A DNA stretch of 64,000 bases from Methylocystis sp. B8 (GCF_005771425.1 NZ_VBTZ01000002.1:310001-374000); one strand, 5' to 3'; shown: positions 33,745 through 43,356, counted from the stretch's first letter. Notes: generated by a model not told the origin, from the sequence alone. A program made the numbers and translations.

Positions 33745-33924
33745 ATGACCACGAGAAAACTTCAGCGAAGAAGACACGCCATCAGGACGCTTCTTCAGAA
33801 TCTCGACACCCGGCCTTTTAGTGAGGACGCGCTGCCCTACTCTGGCGGCTGGTTAACCCATCCGCGTCCGCGACTCTCGCGCAACTCGGTCGCCGCCGCC
33901 GCGAGCCAAAGCGAACGTAGGTAA
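33745..33924 (+). CDS. Short arginine-rich hypothetical protein
   Basis: This 59-residue frame starts at an ATG 7 bases after GAGGAG, a strong ribosome-binding site, 170 bases after the porin gene. The N-terminus is strongly basic (KLQRRRHAIR) and the middle holds aromatic and proline residues (LPYSGGWLTHP). No family is recognised. The good start signal is the main support. Confidence 0.4.
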   Translation: MTTRKLQRRRHAIRTLLQNLDTRPFSEDALPYSGGWLTHPRPRLSRNSVAAAASQSERR

Positions 33925-34177
33925 TTCAACTACAGGCGCTTACGACTCTTGCCTCGGACTGCCCGCTGCTCTGCCGGCGATCCTGCTCCATGCGGGGCTC
34001 CTCGGGGGGTGACGGTGGATATCGATGGCCCAGCCTTCGCCCATTGAAGGTCGTTTCGGTCGTGATGAAGTCGCTGGCGCTTGCTGAGCTGATAGACGCA
34101 TTTGCTCGCCAACCGCCAAGCGGGGCCCAAACGAAGTAGCCGTTACCCGCCAACGCATGTGGGCGGCGCATCCCCCC

Positions 34178-36655
34178 TCAAAGATTTGGCTGCACGGATG
34201 CCGCTGGAGCGGCGATCTGCGGTTCGGCGGGCGAATCCGAGCCTTCGCCACCCTCCAGCACGTTCTCGATCGGACAGTCGAACTCCCAGACAACGCCTGA
34301 GTTGTCGTAATTGAGCTTTGCATCGCCCCTCAAGTTCAGTCTGATCATGTCGCGAATGACTGTAGAACCAAAGCCGGTTCGCTCGGGCGGCGTCACCGGC
34401 GGGCCGTCCGTCTCGCGCCAACGCATCGTGAAGCGCCGCCCTTCGCCGTCGTGTCTTTGGATTCCCCAATCGACCTCAACGCGGCCGTCGTCGTTAGACA
34501 ACGCGCCATATTTGACGGCGTTCGTCGCCAGTTCATGCAGCGCCATGCTGAACGATTGCGACGCCGCGGCCGAGATGATGAGCGACGAACCTTTGACCGT
34601 GATGCGACCGTCGATCAGGTCTTCCAGATGCGCCAACTGCGAACGCACAAGATCGCTCAGCGACACGCCTTGCCAATCGTTGGCGACAAGCAGATCCTGG
34701 TTCGCCGAAAGAGACAAGATGCGCTCTTGAAACTTCTCCTCGAAGTCGCTTCCCTGATTGCCTGCGGCGCGCGCGATGGCTAGCACGATGCTCAGTAAGT
34801 TTTTAGAGCGATGATTGAGCTCCCGCACGAGGAGAATCCGTTCTTCCTCCGCTCGAACGCGCTCAGTCACATCCCTCGATAAAATCGCGACTCGTCCGCT
34901 ATCCGCTCCATCGATACGGAAGATAAAGGCGTCATAGATCTTGCCCAGCGCTCGCGCTCTACGTATTACGCGTTCGGCGTTCCCGGTCGCCGCAACTCTG
35001 CCGATCGCGTCGATCCACTCCCTTTCCAAACTCGGCACGAGCTCGCGGCCAGTTCGCCCAATGGCGTTCTTCAATCCCGTAATCGTCTCGAACGCCGGGT
35101 TAACCTCTACGAAACGGTAATCGAGAGCTCGACCTTCCTCGTAGAGCGGCTCCACGACGGTGAAGCTTTCATCGATCGAATTAAACAATAGCCGGTAGCG
35201 CGCCTCACTGTCCCGTAGCGCAGCAGCTGCCTGACTGCGCTCGATGAGATCGGCCGCCAATCTCGCCAGCACGTCGAACCGCCCGATATCGCGGTCAGAA
35301 GGCTTCCAGCGCCGTCGCCAATGCGTGGAAAGCATGCCGACGATTCGCTTATTCCTCGAAACCAGAGGGGTCGATTGAACGGCGACGACGCCGGAACGAC
35401 GATAGGCTTCGACGTCTGGCGGATCTGCATCGAGACCTTCTATTTCAGGCGCAATGATCCTTTCGTTCACCATCAGCGCCCGGCCATACGCGCTGGCGTC
35501 GCCTGCGTCGACCCATTCCCAGAAGACGGCTGACTCTGGGTGTAAACCGACGTGGGCGAGCAGCTTGAGTTTTTTGTTTTCGGGGTGGTACTCCTGGATG
35601 CTCGCCGCGTCCGACCGCATGAGCGCTCTCGCCGCCGCAACGACCTGGGCGCATAGTGACTGCGCCGTTTGGTCTCCCCTTAGTCTTGTGCTGATGTCCT
35701 GCAACAGACGCGCGTCTTCGAGCTCCAGCGCGAGGCGCTTTTCGCTTCCAAGCAGCGCTCTCTCTGCGCGAGCCCGCGCGATCGCCGACCAGGTTCGCTC
35801 GGCAACGTCCTCTGCAGCGGCCACCTGAGCCGTGCTCCATGTTCGCGGCGTGCAAGAATGAACTGCAAGCACCGCCACAAGTCGATCGTCTTTGATCAAG
35901 GGCACCGTCAACAATGCGGAAATCGACAGGCTTCCGAAGGCGCGCAAAGTCACGGGCGACGCCGTTCTCGGGTCTTCACGAACGTCTCCTATGGCGATCG
36001 TCCTTCCGCATTTGATGTCGGCGACGATAGCCTCGCCGAAATTCATGAGACGATGACGCCCGACATTGCTGGGCAATGTGCCGTCGTTCCAATCGCGCTC
36101 GACGATGGCGTATTCGCAGGCCTCATCAATCTCTGCATAAGTCGCCTGTCCGGCTCCAAGATGCTTGCCCAGAATTTCACTTGCGACTGCCTGAATCACG
36201 AGTGGATCCGCAAGCTGGCGTAAACGATCATTCAGTTCAATCAGCATATTTTGCCGAGCTTCGCGTTCGTGGCGCTTTGCGTCGCGCGCCCGTTGCTCAG
36301 TGACATCGCGTATGGCGAGAACGATCAGGTTAAGATGATCGAGTTGGCGCCCGTTGACCAACACGGTTCGAAGGCCGATGCTTTCGAATGCATGCTCGAC
36401 GCGGAATTCCTCAACTGAGGCTTCCTGCTCAAGAATTTTATCGAGCCGGCGCCGTAGCTCGGGGATGTTCCACTGGCCAGCGTCAAGCTCAAAGACATTC
36501 CGCCCCAGCGTTTGCTCCCGCGTCAGGCGAAATTGACGCAGAAAAGCATCGTTGGCGAACTCGACCGTGAGCTGGGAATCGAGCGCCAACATCGGCATAT
36601 CCACAGACTCAAGGACCGATTTCGCATCGGCGGAAATGTCGGTCTCGATTGACAT
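34178..36655 (-). CDS. PAS/GAF sensor histidine kinase, HWE type
   Basis: The 825-residue product counts from the ATG at 36655; a longer frame from a GTG at 36793 exists, but its extra bases are AT-richer and read like leader DNA. It has a PAS domain (about 15-130), two GAF domains (about 160-300 and 330-480), a further PAS domain (about 490-600) and an HWE kinase core. The acceptor lies in RELNHRSKNLLSIV, the N box in HELATNAVKYGALS, and the hallmark WRE in TMRWRETDGPP. There are no membrane helices, so it is cytoplasmic. HWE kinases often feed general-stress or light/redox regulators; none is adjacent. Confidence 0.88.
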   Translation of the reverse strand: MSIETDISADAKSVLESVDMPMLALDSQLTVEFANDAFLRQFRLTREQTLGRNVFELDAGQWNIPELRRRLDKILEQEASVEEFRVEHAFESIGLRTVLVNGRQLDHLNLIVLAIRDVTEQRARDAKRHEREARQNMLIELNDRLRQLADPLVIQAVASEILGKHLGAGQATYAEIDEACEYAIVERDWNDGTLPSNVGRHRLMNFGEAIVADIKCGRTIAIGDVREDPRTASPVTLRAFGSLSISALLTVPLIKDDRLVAVLAVHSCTPRTWSTAQVAAAEDVAERTWSAIARARAERALLGSEKRLALELEDARLLQDISTRLRGDQTAQSLCAQVVAAARALMRSDAASIQEYHPENKKLKLLAHVGLHPESAVFWEWVDAGDASAYGRALMVNERIIAPEIEGLDADPPDVEAYRRSGVVAVQSTPLVSRNKRIVGMLSTHWRRRWKPSDRDIGRFDVLARLAADLIERSQAAAALRDSEARYRLLFNSIDESFTVVEPLYEEGRALDYRFVEVNPAFETITGLKNAIGRTGRELVPSLEREWIDAIGRVAATGNAERVIRRARALGKIYDAFIFRIDGADSGRVAILSRDVTERVRAEEERILLVRELNHRSKNLLSIVLAIARAAGNQGSDFEEKFQERILSLSANQDLLVANDWQGVSLSDLVRSQLAHLEDLIDGRITVKGSSLIISAAASQSFSMALHELATNAVKYGALSNDDGRVEVDWGIQRHDGEGRRFTMRWRETDGPPVTPPERTGFGSTVIRDMIRLNLRGDAKLNYDNSGVVWEFDCPIENVLEGGEGSDSPAEPQIAAPAASVQPNL

Positions 36656-37043
36656 GCCTGCCAACCCCAATTCGACATTAAACTTTTCCAAAGTTAACGC
36701 GCCTCGTCGCTCGAGAAACCCCAAAATGTGTGAGGTTGTTAAGGTTTTGCGGGCTTCGCGACCTGCAAAGACTCCGCCGTTTGGCTGCGTCACTGTCTCG
36801 GCGACGCTAGTCGGTCGATCTCTACCCCGTGAAGCGACCCCTGAAACAGCGAATCCTCGCCAAAATGCCGTCAGTTTCAGGCGCCCGCTGCCGCAACGCT
36901 CATTTTAAAATCTTGCAATTGGAAACCATGCTGATGGAGCGGATGGATATTCTCGCAATGCGTGACTAGCGTTTCACACCAATTGCGTTAGCCTTAACCG
37001 ACCAACGCGTTTCATCTGGCGTGTAGAAGTTCGATCGAGCCCC
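36656..37043. other. Divergent intergenic region, lower GC
   Basis: This gap separates the HWE kinase and the methyltransferase gene. It is visibly AT-richer than flanking genes and should hold promoters for both. I see no supported gene, repeat or RNA structure in it. Confidence 0.3.
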
Positions 37044-37871
37044 ATGACCGAAATCCAAAAGGTGGTCGGCACCGCTTTTGTCGTCGCCGAGTTCCGCAAC
37101 GACGAAAACAAGGAAGCCCATCCGCTCTATCGCGATCCTTTCGTTCCCTTGTTCCTTGATCGGGAATCGAAAATAGCCGCGGATCGCATCTCCCGCTCAT
37201 TTCCGCCGATAAGGAATAATGTGCGACTGAGAACCCGCTATTTTGATGACCAGCTTCGTCTGCAGATCAAGCAAGGGCGCCGACAGATACTCATACTTGG
37301 CGCCGGCCTCGACACAAGGCCGCAACGTTTTCCTGACCGTGACGTCGCCTATTTCGAAATCGACGCGCCGACAACTCAGGCCTTCAAGAAAGCGAAACTC
37401 GAAGAAAACGATATCGACCCCAACACCACATATATCGGGGCCGATTATGTGACGGATGGAATGCTCAATCTCCTAAGACGGAACGGATTTGATTTTGGCC
37501 TTCCCACACATGTCATATGGGAGGGAAATACGATGTATTTGGAAGATGCGGCCGTCTGCCACATTCTGTCAGACCTGATGGGCAGGATTGCGAGCTGCTC
37601 GACGTCCTTCGACTATTTCGCCGACAACGTGATCAGAAACGAAACCGGCGATCCCGAAATCACCGATGTCGTCGGAAGATTCGCCGCGATGGGGGCGCCT
37701 TGGACCTACGGCATCGACAATCTTGCAGAACTTGCCGCTCGATGCGGCGCGAAAGTGCTGGATTGCGTCACCATCGCCGATCTCCATCGAAACTTCTGGC
37801 CGGCTCAGCCGTTGGCGTCTCCTCTTTATGACTATTATTCGCTTTGCACGGTTCACAATGGAGCTTCGTAA
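37044..37871 (+). CDS. Class I SAM-dependent methyltransferase, leucine carboxyl methyltransferase (LCM) family
   Basis: The 275-residue product has the SAM-binding motif QILILGAGLDTRPQR (about 80-94), followed by an acidic residue at the end of the second strand (YFEIDAP) and the family's VIWEGNTMYL. Bacterial members are annotated as O-methyltransferases of unknown, often lipid or polyketide, substrates. It is a single gene divergent from the HWE kinase. Its slightly lower GC suggests it could be acquired. Confidence 0.82.
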   Translation: MTEIQKVVGTAFVVAEFRNDENKEAHPLYRDPFVPLFLDRESKIAADRISRSFPPIRNNVRLRTRYFDDQLRLQIKQGRRQILILGAGLDTRPQRFPDRDVAYFEIDAPTTQAFKKAKLEENDIDPNTTYIGADYVTDGMLNLLRRNGFDFGLPTHVIWEGNTMYLEDAAVCHILSDLMGRIASCSTSFDYFADNVIRNETGDPEITDVVGRFAAMGAPWTYGIDNLAELAARCGAKVLDCVTIADLHRNFWPAQPLASPLYDYYSLCTVHNGAS

Positions 37872-37968
37872 TGCGGCCGCAGGAGGATGAGCGCGAACGC
37901 AGCAGGGGATCGTCGCGGAAGCTCTCGGCGCTACATCAATAACAAACGCGTTGGTTAGGAGACGCTCT

Positions 37969-38238
37969 ATGCCCCAAGGCATTCAATTCACTGGCGACTA
38001 TGAAGTCACCGCGTTGCAGGCGCTTATTCCGGGAGGTTGGTACATAGGGTTCGCGTGCAAACGGTGCCGCCAGCACTTCGCTATTCTAAGCGACCCGACA
38101 GGGACAGGAGCTCTGGAATTATCTGGACCAGCGACGTTCAGCGTGACGTGCCCCAACTGCGAGACAAGAAACCAATATTCGGCGAGGGAGCTCGTACAAT
38201 TTCAGGCCGCTCAAGGCGGCCCTTCCTCAACTGCTTAA
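37969..38238 (+). CDS. Small zinc-ribbon-like protein
   Basis: The 89-residue product starts at an ATG 7 bases after AGGAG. Two CxxC pairs (ACKRC at about 33-37 and TCPNC at about 66-70) are spaced about 30 residues apart, as in a rubredoxin-like or zinc-ribbon knuckle fold. No membrane segment. Function is unknown. It follows the methyltransferase gene by about 100 bases and is convergent with tryptophanase. Confidence 0.7.
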   Translation: MPQGIQFTGDYEVTALQALIPGGWYIGFACKRCRQHFAILSDPTGTGALELSGPATFSVTCPNCETRNQYSARELVQFQAAQGGPSSTA

Positions 38239-38274
38239 AAGAGGCTGATTTGCTCGCCCGGGCCTCTAGCTCGC

Positions 38275-39654
38275 TCAGGCGTTGGCCTCTTCGTAATGCG
38301 CAGTGAAATGTCTCAAGAACGGCGCTTGTTCGGTAATTCGGTAAGCTTTGATTGACGCGCGCTGGCGCCAAATGACGTCGAGCACTTCGATCAAATAGTC
38401 GAAATGGCTTTGCGTATAGACGCGCCGGGGGAACGCCAACCGCACCAATTCGTGCGGCGCTGCGACTTCCCTGCCGCCGTCCGGCGCAGGTCTTCCGAAC
38501 ATCACGCTGCCGAGCTCGACAGCGCGCACGCCGCCCTCGAGATAAAGCGCGTTGACGAGCCCGATGCCGGGATAGTCGCTTGCGCTGAGGTGCGGGCAGA
38601 ACGCGGCCGCGTCGATGAATATGGCGTGACCGCCCGCCGGACGGACGATGGGTATGCCACGAGCGATCAGCGCTGACGCCAAATATTCGACGGTCGCGTG
38701 ACGATAGCGCTGATAGTCATGCTCCAACGCCTCCATAAGGCCGACGGAGATCGCTTCGAGATCACGGCCGGCGAGACCGCCATAAGTGGGAAATCCTTCG
38801 GTCAAGATAAGCAGGTTACGGAAGTCGTCGGCCCAACGGTCATTGTTGCAGGCGAGAAAGCCTCCGATATTCGCCAGACCATCCTTCTTGGCGCTCATCG
38901 TCGCGCCATCGGCGAATGAAAACATCTCCTGCGCAATTTCAAGGAGAGTGCGATCAGCGAAGCTTTGCTCGCGCTCCTTTATGAAAAATGCATTTTCCGC
39001 AAAACGGCAGGCGTCGATGATCAGCGGAATATTATGGGCCTTCAGCAGTTCCTTGACGCGCCGAATATTTTCCATCGAGACCGGTTGGCCTCCACCGGTG
39101 TTGTTCGTCACGGTAATCATGCAAAATGGAATGTTCGCGGTGCCTTCGCCTTTGATCAATTGCGCCAGCCTGTCATGGTCCATGTTCCCCTTGAACAGCT
39201 TCTCTGAATGCAGATCGCGCGCTGCGGTCGAAGGCAAATCCGTCGCAACGGCGCCGACATATTCGATGTTTGCCCGCGTCGTGTCGAAATGACCGTTGTT
39301 CGGCACGACGTTCCCCTTTTTCAGACGCGTCGCAGCCAAAATGCGCTCCGCCGCGCGGCCCTGATGCGTCGGGAAAATATGTTTGAAACCGGTGATCTCA
39401 CGCACGGTTTGCTCGAAGCGGCGCCAGGAGCGACTGCCCGCATAGCTTTCGTCGCCAAGCATCAGAGCCGCCCATTGGCGGTCGGACATCGCGCCCGTGC
39501 CGCTGTCGGTCAGCAAGTCGATGGTGACGTGGTCGGCGTCGAGAAGGAAGACGTTGTTAAATGCTTTAGCGAGGAACGCTTCGCGCGCGCTGCGCGTGGT
39601 GATCGGCAACGCCTCGGTCATCTTGATGCGAAACGGCTCGATAATCGTTCTCAC
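38275..39654 (-). CDS. tnaA: Tryptophanase (tryptophan indole-lyase)
   Basis: This PLP enzyme cleaves tryptophan to indole, pyruvate and ammonia. The 459-residue product begins with a GTG and the family start MRTIIEPFRIKM. The PLP lysine lies in the TMSAKKDG motif. The specificity region reads GVRAVELGSVMFGR, matching tryptophanase (AVEIGS) and not tyrosine phenol-lyase, which has an Arg there. No tnaB permease lies beside it, and I could not identify a Trp-containing tnaC leader. The gene is sparse in this bacterial group and may be acquired. Confidence 0.9.
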   Translation of the reverse strand: MRTIIEPFRIKMTEALPITTRSAREAFLAKAFNNVFLLDADHVTIDLLTDSGTGAMSDRQWAALMLGDESYAGSRSWRRFEQTVREITGFKHIFPTHQGRAAERILAATRLKKGNVVPNNGHFDTTRANIEYVGAVATDLPSTAARDLHSEKLFKGNMDHDRLAQLIKGEGTANIPFCMITVTNNTGGGQPVSMENIRRVKELLKAHNIPLIIDACRFAENAFFIKEREQSFADRTLLEIAQEMFSFADGATMSAKKDGLANIGGFLACNNDRWADDFRNLLILTEGFPTYGGLAGRDLEAISVGLMEALEHDYQRYRHATVEYLASALIARGIPIVRPAGGHAIFIDAAAFCPHLSASDYPGIGLVNALYLEGGVRAVELGSVMFGRPAPDGGREVAAPHELVRLAFPRRVYTQSHFDYLIEVLDVIWRQRASIKAYRITEQAPFLRHFTAHYEEANA

Positions 39655-39815
39655 GGAAATGCTCGCGTTGAGGCCGTGTGAAGGCCTGACGCTTACTCAA
39701 ATGGGTAACGTGGCGCGACGGGTCCAATTGAGCCTTCGATGATTCATTTCGTGAGAGTCTGCGAGCGCCTCGCCTCTTCCACGAGTGATGGCTCTACGCC
39801 AGTGATTGCGAGAAT

Positions 39816-40916
39816 TTACTGCCCAAGCCGTCCGAAAAATCTGCGAACAGAATTTGCGGTTCGCTTCAGAAAAGCCGAAAAGCCATTGGCCTTTTGCGGA
39901 GGGTGACGGCCTGCGACGCCTTTCTCCTTCGATTTCTCGCCGACATTCGTTTGGACTGGCCGCGACTTTGAGTCAGGAGCGCTTTGCTCTTGCCCAGGGG
40001 GAACCCGCCCGGTCGATTTTTCCGGGCCGACAGACGCAGGCTCCGCATTCAGATTCTTTTCTGACTTCGGGGGCGACGCCGGTTCCGCTGCGGTCGGTTG
40101 AGTAGGCGCCGGCGCAGGAGCCGCGGGCGCAGCCTGATTTTGTTGGGGAAGCTTGCCCTGCTCAGGCGTGGGCGAACCAGTCTCGCTTTGCTGCTGAACG
40201 TTAGGCGCAATGGCGTTCTGCTTAGAGACCTCCGATGGGACCTTCTGCTTTGTTTCGCCCTCGCCAGCCCTTACTGGCGCGCTCGGCGTATTTGTCCTCG
40301 AGTCCTTTAGTTTGCGCGCTGGCGTCGAGCCTGGCGCATCTCCTCGACCGACGGGCTTGGGCGCGCTCGCCGGGCTCCAAAGCGCAGTTTTCAAGCCGAT
40401 GACGGAGAGGAGACCGCCAACGATAAGCAAAGCGGCGACGAGGACTATCCAACCGCGGCGCGACCCTTTCTTCGGGGCTATCGTGTCGCTGCGACTGACG
40501 AGAGCAACTGAACTCAAAGCCGAAGCTCTATAATCGGCGGCAGCAACATGATCATCCGAAGCCGAAATGACTTCGCCGCCTTCGTCCGGTTTCGAGCTGA
40601 TGTCCTTTCGCCGCTCGTCTTCCTGGTGACGTTTGAATCCCTCGATGAGCCAATTGTCGACGGGGGTTTCTTTGCTCGCCGAATGCGCACGCTCGCCGCC
40701 GGCCGATTGTTGGCGCGCTCTTGCGCGCTCTTCGTCTTGTCGTCGCCGGAATGCCTCGGCAACCCAATTGTCGCCCGATAAGTCGCGAACGCCACGTGTT
40801 GCAACGCCTTCGACGCCGCCTGGCGACGACGCGCGCTCGCGCCTTAGCCGCTCCTCCTCGCGACGTTTAATGGCGCCAAGCGTCCAATCGCTTTCGAGAA
40901 TCTCTCCCAAACGCAT
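39816..40916 (-). CDS. Single-pass membrane protein with three N-terminal repeats and a Pro/Ala/Gln-rich tail
   Basis: The 366-residue product starts at the ATG at 40916 (a GTG lies two codons upstream). The cytoplasmic N-terminus holds three copies of a roughly 20-residue amphipathic motif, at about 9-28, 48-67 and 86-104. Each has Asp-x-Trp (first copy) or Asp-Asn-Trp, four residues, then a basic-acidic helix such as FRRRQDEER. A membrane helix follows at about 155-175. A long low-complexity tail rich in Pro, Ala, Gln and Lys (about 180-340) then leads to a basic amphipathic end (SAFLKRTANSVRRFFGRL). I recognise no family. The design suggests a scaffold linking a cytoplasmic partner to the cell wall. 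Confidence 0.65.
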   Translation of the reverse strand: MRLGEILESDWTLGAIKRREEERLRRERASSPGGVEGVATRGVRDLSGDNWVAEAFRRRQDEERARARQQSAGGERAHSASKETPVDNWLIEGFKRHQEDERRKDISSKPDEGGEVISASDDHVAAADYRASALSSVALVSRSDTIAPKKGSRRGWIVLVAALLIVGGLLSVIGLKTALWSPASAPKPVGRGDAPGSTPARKLKDSRTNTPSAPVRAGEGETKQKVPSEVSKQNAIAPNVQQQSETGSPTPEQGKLPQQNQAAPAAPAPAPTQPTAAEPASPPKSEKNLNAEPASVGPEKSTGRVPPGQEQSAPDSKSRPVQTNVGEKSKEKGVAGRHPPQKANGFSAFLKRTANSVRRFFGRLGQ

Positions 40917-41262
40917 CCCCACTCACCGTGTTCTTTCGCCCACGTATGATGGCGCAGTTCTTCGCCGAAAACTCATGAGGTTTGCAACGGAACGATGCTA
41001 GCCGACTGACGCTATTCGTCAACGACGGCCCAAAATGAGATTCTGAAACGACATGCGGGGCATAACGCAACGCGGAAGGGGACGCTTGAGGCTTTACGCG
41101 ATGGTGGCGCACAAACGCCGCTTCGGGGTAAGCTCTCGCTAGAGCGGACATATGAGAGGATTTGAAGCGCCGCAAAGCCAAAGCCTGATCGAAGTCCCTC
41201 GTTGGCGTTGCGCGGTAGGCTCGTGGCGGCGCGTTCAAAAAATGAAAAAGGGGAAAACAGCT
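40917..41262. other. Divergent intergenic region without a supported gene
   Basis: Nothing recognisable beyond presumed divergent promoters. An in-frame extension of the next gene to 41152 has no ribosome-binding site and unusual composition, so I leave it out. Confidence 0.3.
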
Positions 41263-42066
41263 ATGCGCATTGCCCTCAAAGTTTCGCTTTCGCTCGCGCT
41301 TGCTGGAATCACGCATGCGGCGATGGCCGCCCAATGCGGACGCTCGGCGGCGGGTTTTGAGAATTGGAAACAGGAATTTGCACAAGAGGCGCGCGCCCAA
41401 GGCATAGGTCAGGCCGGCATCAGCGCCTTGATGAGCACGCATTACAACGCCCCGACAATTTCTGCCGATCGCGGCCAAAAAAGCTTTCACCTGTCGCTCG
41501 ACCAGTTCTTGGCTAAACGCGGGGGCCCGGCCATCGTGGCGCGAGGCCGCACCCTCAAGCGGTCCTATGGGGGTCTCTTCGCCCAGATCGAGCAGCGCTA
41601 CGGCGTGCCGCCGGGACCGCTGCTCGCGATTTGGGGCATGGAGACGGGCTTTGGCGCCGTGCATGGCAATCAGCACGCGCTGTCGGCCGTGGCCACGCTC
41701 GCCTATGACTGTCGACGCTCCGACTATTTCACCGATCAGCTTTATGCCGCGCTCACCTTGGTCGATCGCGGCGCGCTAGCGCCGAATGCTCGCGGCTCAA
41801 TGCATGGCGAAATCGGCCATACCCAGTTTCTGCCAAGAAATATCCTCAACTACGGCGGCGGGGGCAATCTCGACAACTCAGCCGCGGCGCTCAACGCAAC
41901 GGCGAATTTCCTTCACGCCCATGGCTGGCGCGCCGGCGGCGGCTATCAGCCGGGCGAAAGCAATTTTGGCGCGATCCAGGCGTGGAACGCCGCCACGGTT
42001 TATCAACGCGCGATTGCGCAGATTGGTCGCCAGATCGACGGCGGCGGCGCGGCGGCCGAGCAGTGA
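41263..42066 (+). CDS. Lytic murein transglycosylase, MltB-like
   Basis: The 267-residue product starts at an ATG after AAAAGGGG; upstream in-frame starts lack such a site. A signal peptide ends near AAMAA (about 22). The SLT_2 fold has the catalytic Glu in GMETGFG (about 128) and the GHTQFLP motif. Unlike the gene at 130-1347 it has no peptidoglycan-binding domain and no extra lipid-attachment Cys. Expected role: periplasmic peptidoglycan cleavage during growth. Confidence 0.88.
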   Translation: MRIALKVSLSLALAGITHAAMAAQCGRSAAGFENWKQEFAQEARAQGIGQAGISALMSTHYNAPTISADRGQKSFHLSLDQFLAKRGGPAIVARGRTLKRSYGGLFAQIEQRYGVPPGPLLAIWGMETGFGAVHGNQHALSAVATLAYDCRRSDYFTDQLYAALTLVDRGALAPNARGSMHGEIGHTQFLPRNILNYGGGGNLDNSAAALNATANFLHAHGWRAGGGYQPGESNFGAIQAWNAATVYQRAIAQIGRQIDGGGAAAEQ

Positions 42067-42068
42067 GA

Positions 42069-42096
42069 GCCGGCGTGAACAGCAAAACACGCCGGC
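42069..42096 (+). terminator. Hairpin downstream of the second lytic transglycosylase
   Basis: Perfect 9-base arms GCCGGCGTG (42069-42077) and CACGCCGGC (42088-42096) begin 3 bases after the stop. A further CGCCGGCG copy follows at about 42105. No T-tract, so termination strength is uncertain. Confidence 0.5.
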
Positions 42097-42143
42097 GCGA
42101 TTGACGCCGGCGCATGATGTAAGTGGCGCGAAGCGCGCTCAGC

Positions 42144-42896
42144 CTATTCCGCCGGAGTCGCCTCCGGCCCGTGATCTTCGTCGGGCGTGGTCGGCGGCGG
42201 AGGCGGAGGCGGCGGCGGCTTGTGAGCTTTGACCGCAACCGTCTCTCGACGGCGATGGACGAGATAGATCACGAAGGCGGCGACCGTCCCGAGCCCGAGG
42301 GTCAGATAAATCGGCAGGTCGCGCATGAAGCTCTTTCCCACCGAGAAGGGAAAGCGCGAGACCCAGCGCTCGCCGTGATCTCCGGTGACCGTGACGATGC
42401 CGACGAAATAACCCGGTTCGTCGAAAGTATGCTCAAAGTTGATCGTGCCTGTCGGGTAGCTCTTGGGCTCTCGGTAAGCGACGGTGACAGCCTGGAGATT
42501 CTCGTTCTCCCTCTCTTCGCCCCCGATATCCTTGACGATGCGCAGTTCGATCTTCATGTCGCGCAGCTCGTCCTGCTCCGCGTCGAGCACCATGATCATG
42601 GGCCCCGTCGCAGGAATGTCCTCGCAGAACTCGTTTTTGGACGCTTCCGGCAGATAGCCGGTGAAGTTCATGATATCTGGGCCGATGAAGAGCCGGCATC
42701 GGCCTTCCGCCGCGCCCAGACGTCCATGCGCCTCGGCGGGAGCGGGCGCGCCGACGGCGAAAGCCGCGATGACGGCCGCGGCAGAAAGCAGAGCAATGCG
42801 AAAGCCCTTGGCCAAACGGCGAAAATCTCCCAAACTGAAGCGGTCTTCTCCCGCCCGCGGCGTGGGATGCGCGTCCGGGTTTCCACCATCACGCAT
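42144..42896 (-). CDS. Periplasmic, C-terminally anchored protein with predicted N-terminal histidine
   Basis: The 250-residue product starts at an ATG 6 bases after a perfect AGGAGG; upstream extension is unsupported. A signal peptide (hydrophobic about 33-50) would be cut after AEA, exposing His57 (HGRLGA) as the mature N-terminus. The periplasmic part has Cys67 and Cys91, further His156 and His174, and a beta-rich segment. A membrane helix follows at about 194-213, then a Pro-rich cytoplasmic tail with nine prolines in a row. I do not recognise the family. An N-terminal histidine plus internal histidines is how histidine-brace copper proteins (PmoB, CopC, LPMOs) bind copper. Confidence 0.75.
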   Translation of the reverse strand: MRDGGNPDAHPTPRAGEDRFSLGDFRRLAKGFRIALLSAAAVIAAFAVGAPAPAEAHGRLGAAEGRCRLFIGPDIMNFTGYLPEASKNEFCEDIPATGPMIMVLDAEQDELRDMKIELRIVKDIGGEERENENLQAVTVAYREPKSYPTGTINFEHTFDEPGYFVGIVTVTGDHGERWVSRFPFSVGKSFMRDLPIYLTLGLGTVAAFVIYLVHRRRETVAVKAHKPPPPPPPPPTTPDEDHGPEATPAE

Positions 42897-43356
42897 GATG
42901 ACCTCCTGGGTCTTCGTGTGACAAGAACACGCGACTCTCAGAATATTGCTTTGCGCCGCACAAAGCATACCAGTCAAGCTTACGCTTGAGAGAGACGTCT
43001 TGATGACGCTGAGACTTGATGTTAGCGGATTCCAATCGGTCAGCAAGGGTGCGACGATCAGTCGCTATGCCGCGCTGCGCAATATTGACGCGCCTCCTGA
43101 GCGCGGAAACTCCGGAGCGCCATAAGCCGCAAAAGCCTGGACGCCGGCGATGAGATTTTGCAGCGCGCAATAGACTTGACCGAGATCAGAAAAAATGTCC
43201 TTCGAAAGGACCGGATCGCCTTTGAGCTCACCTTAACAAGAGTTCATTCGCGCCAACTTGCCACTCAATTGAGGCGGAGCCATATTCACCGCGAGGCTGG
43301 AGAGCGCGCGGATTTATCTAAGGCGCGGCCAGCCACCCAGACTTAAAGAGGATCAC
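42897..43356. other. Divergent intergenic region, about 460 bases
   Basis: Short open frames occur on both strands (for example 43158-43346), but none has a good start signal or recognisable product. The region must carry promoters for the divergent genes on each side; no repeat or structured RNA is evident by eye. Confidence 0.3.

Noticed and set aside
36656-36793. N-terminal extension of the HWE kinase from a GTG
   Set aside because: The extra 46 codons are AT-richer than the gene, lack a ribosome-binding site and precede the PAS domain by an unneeded stretch.
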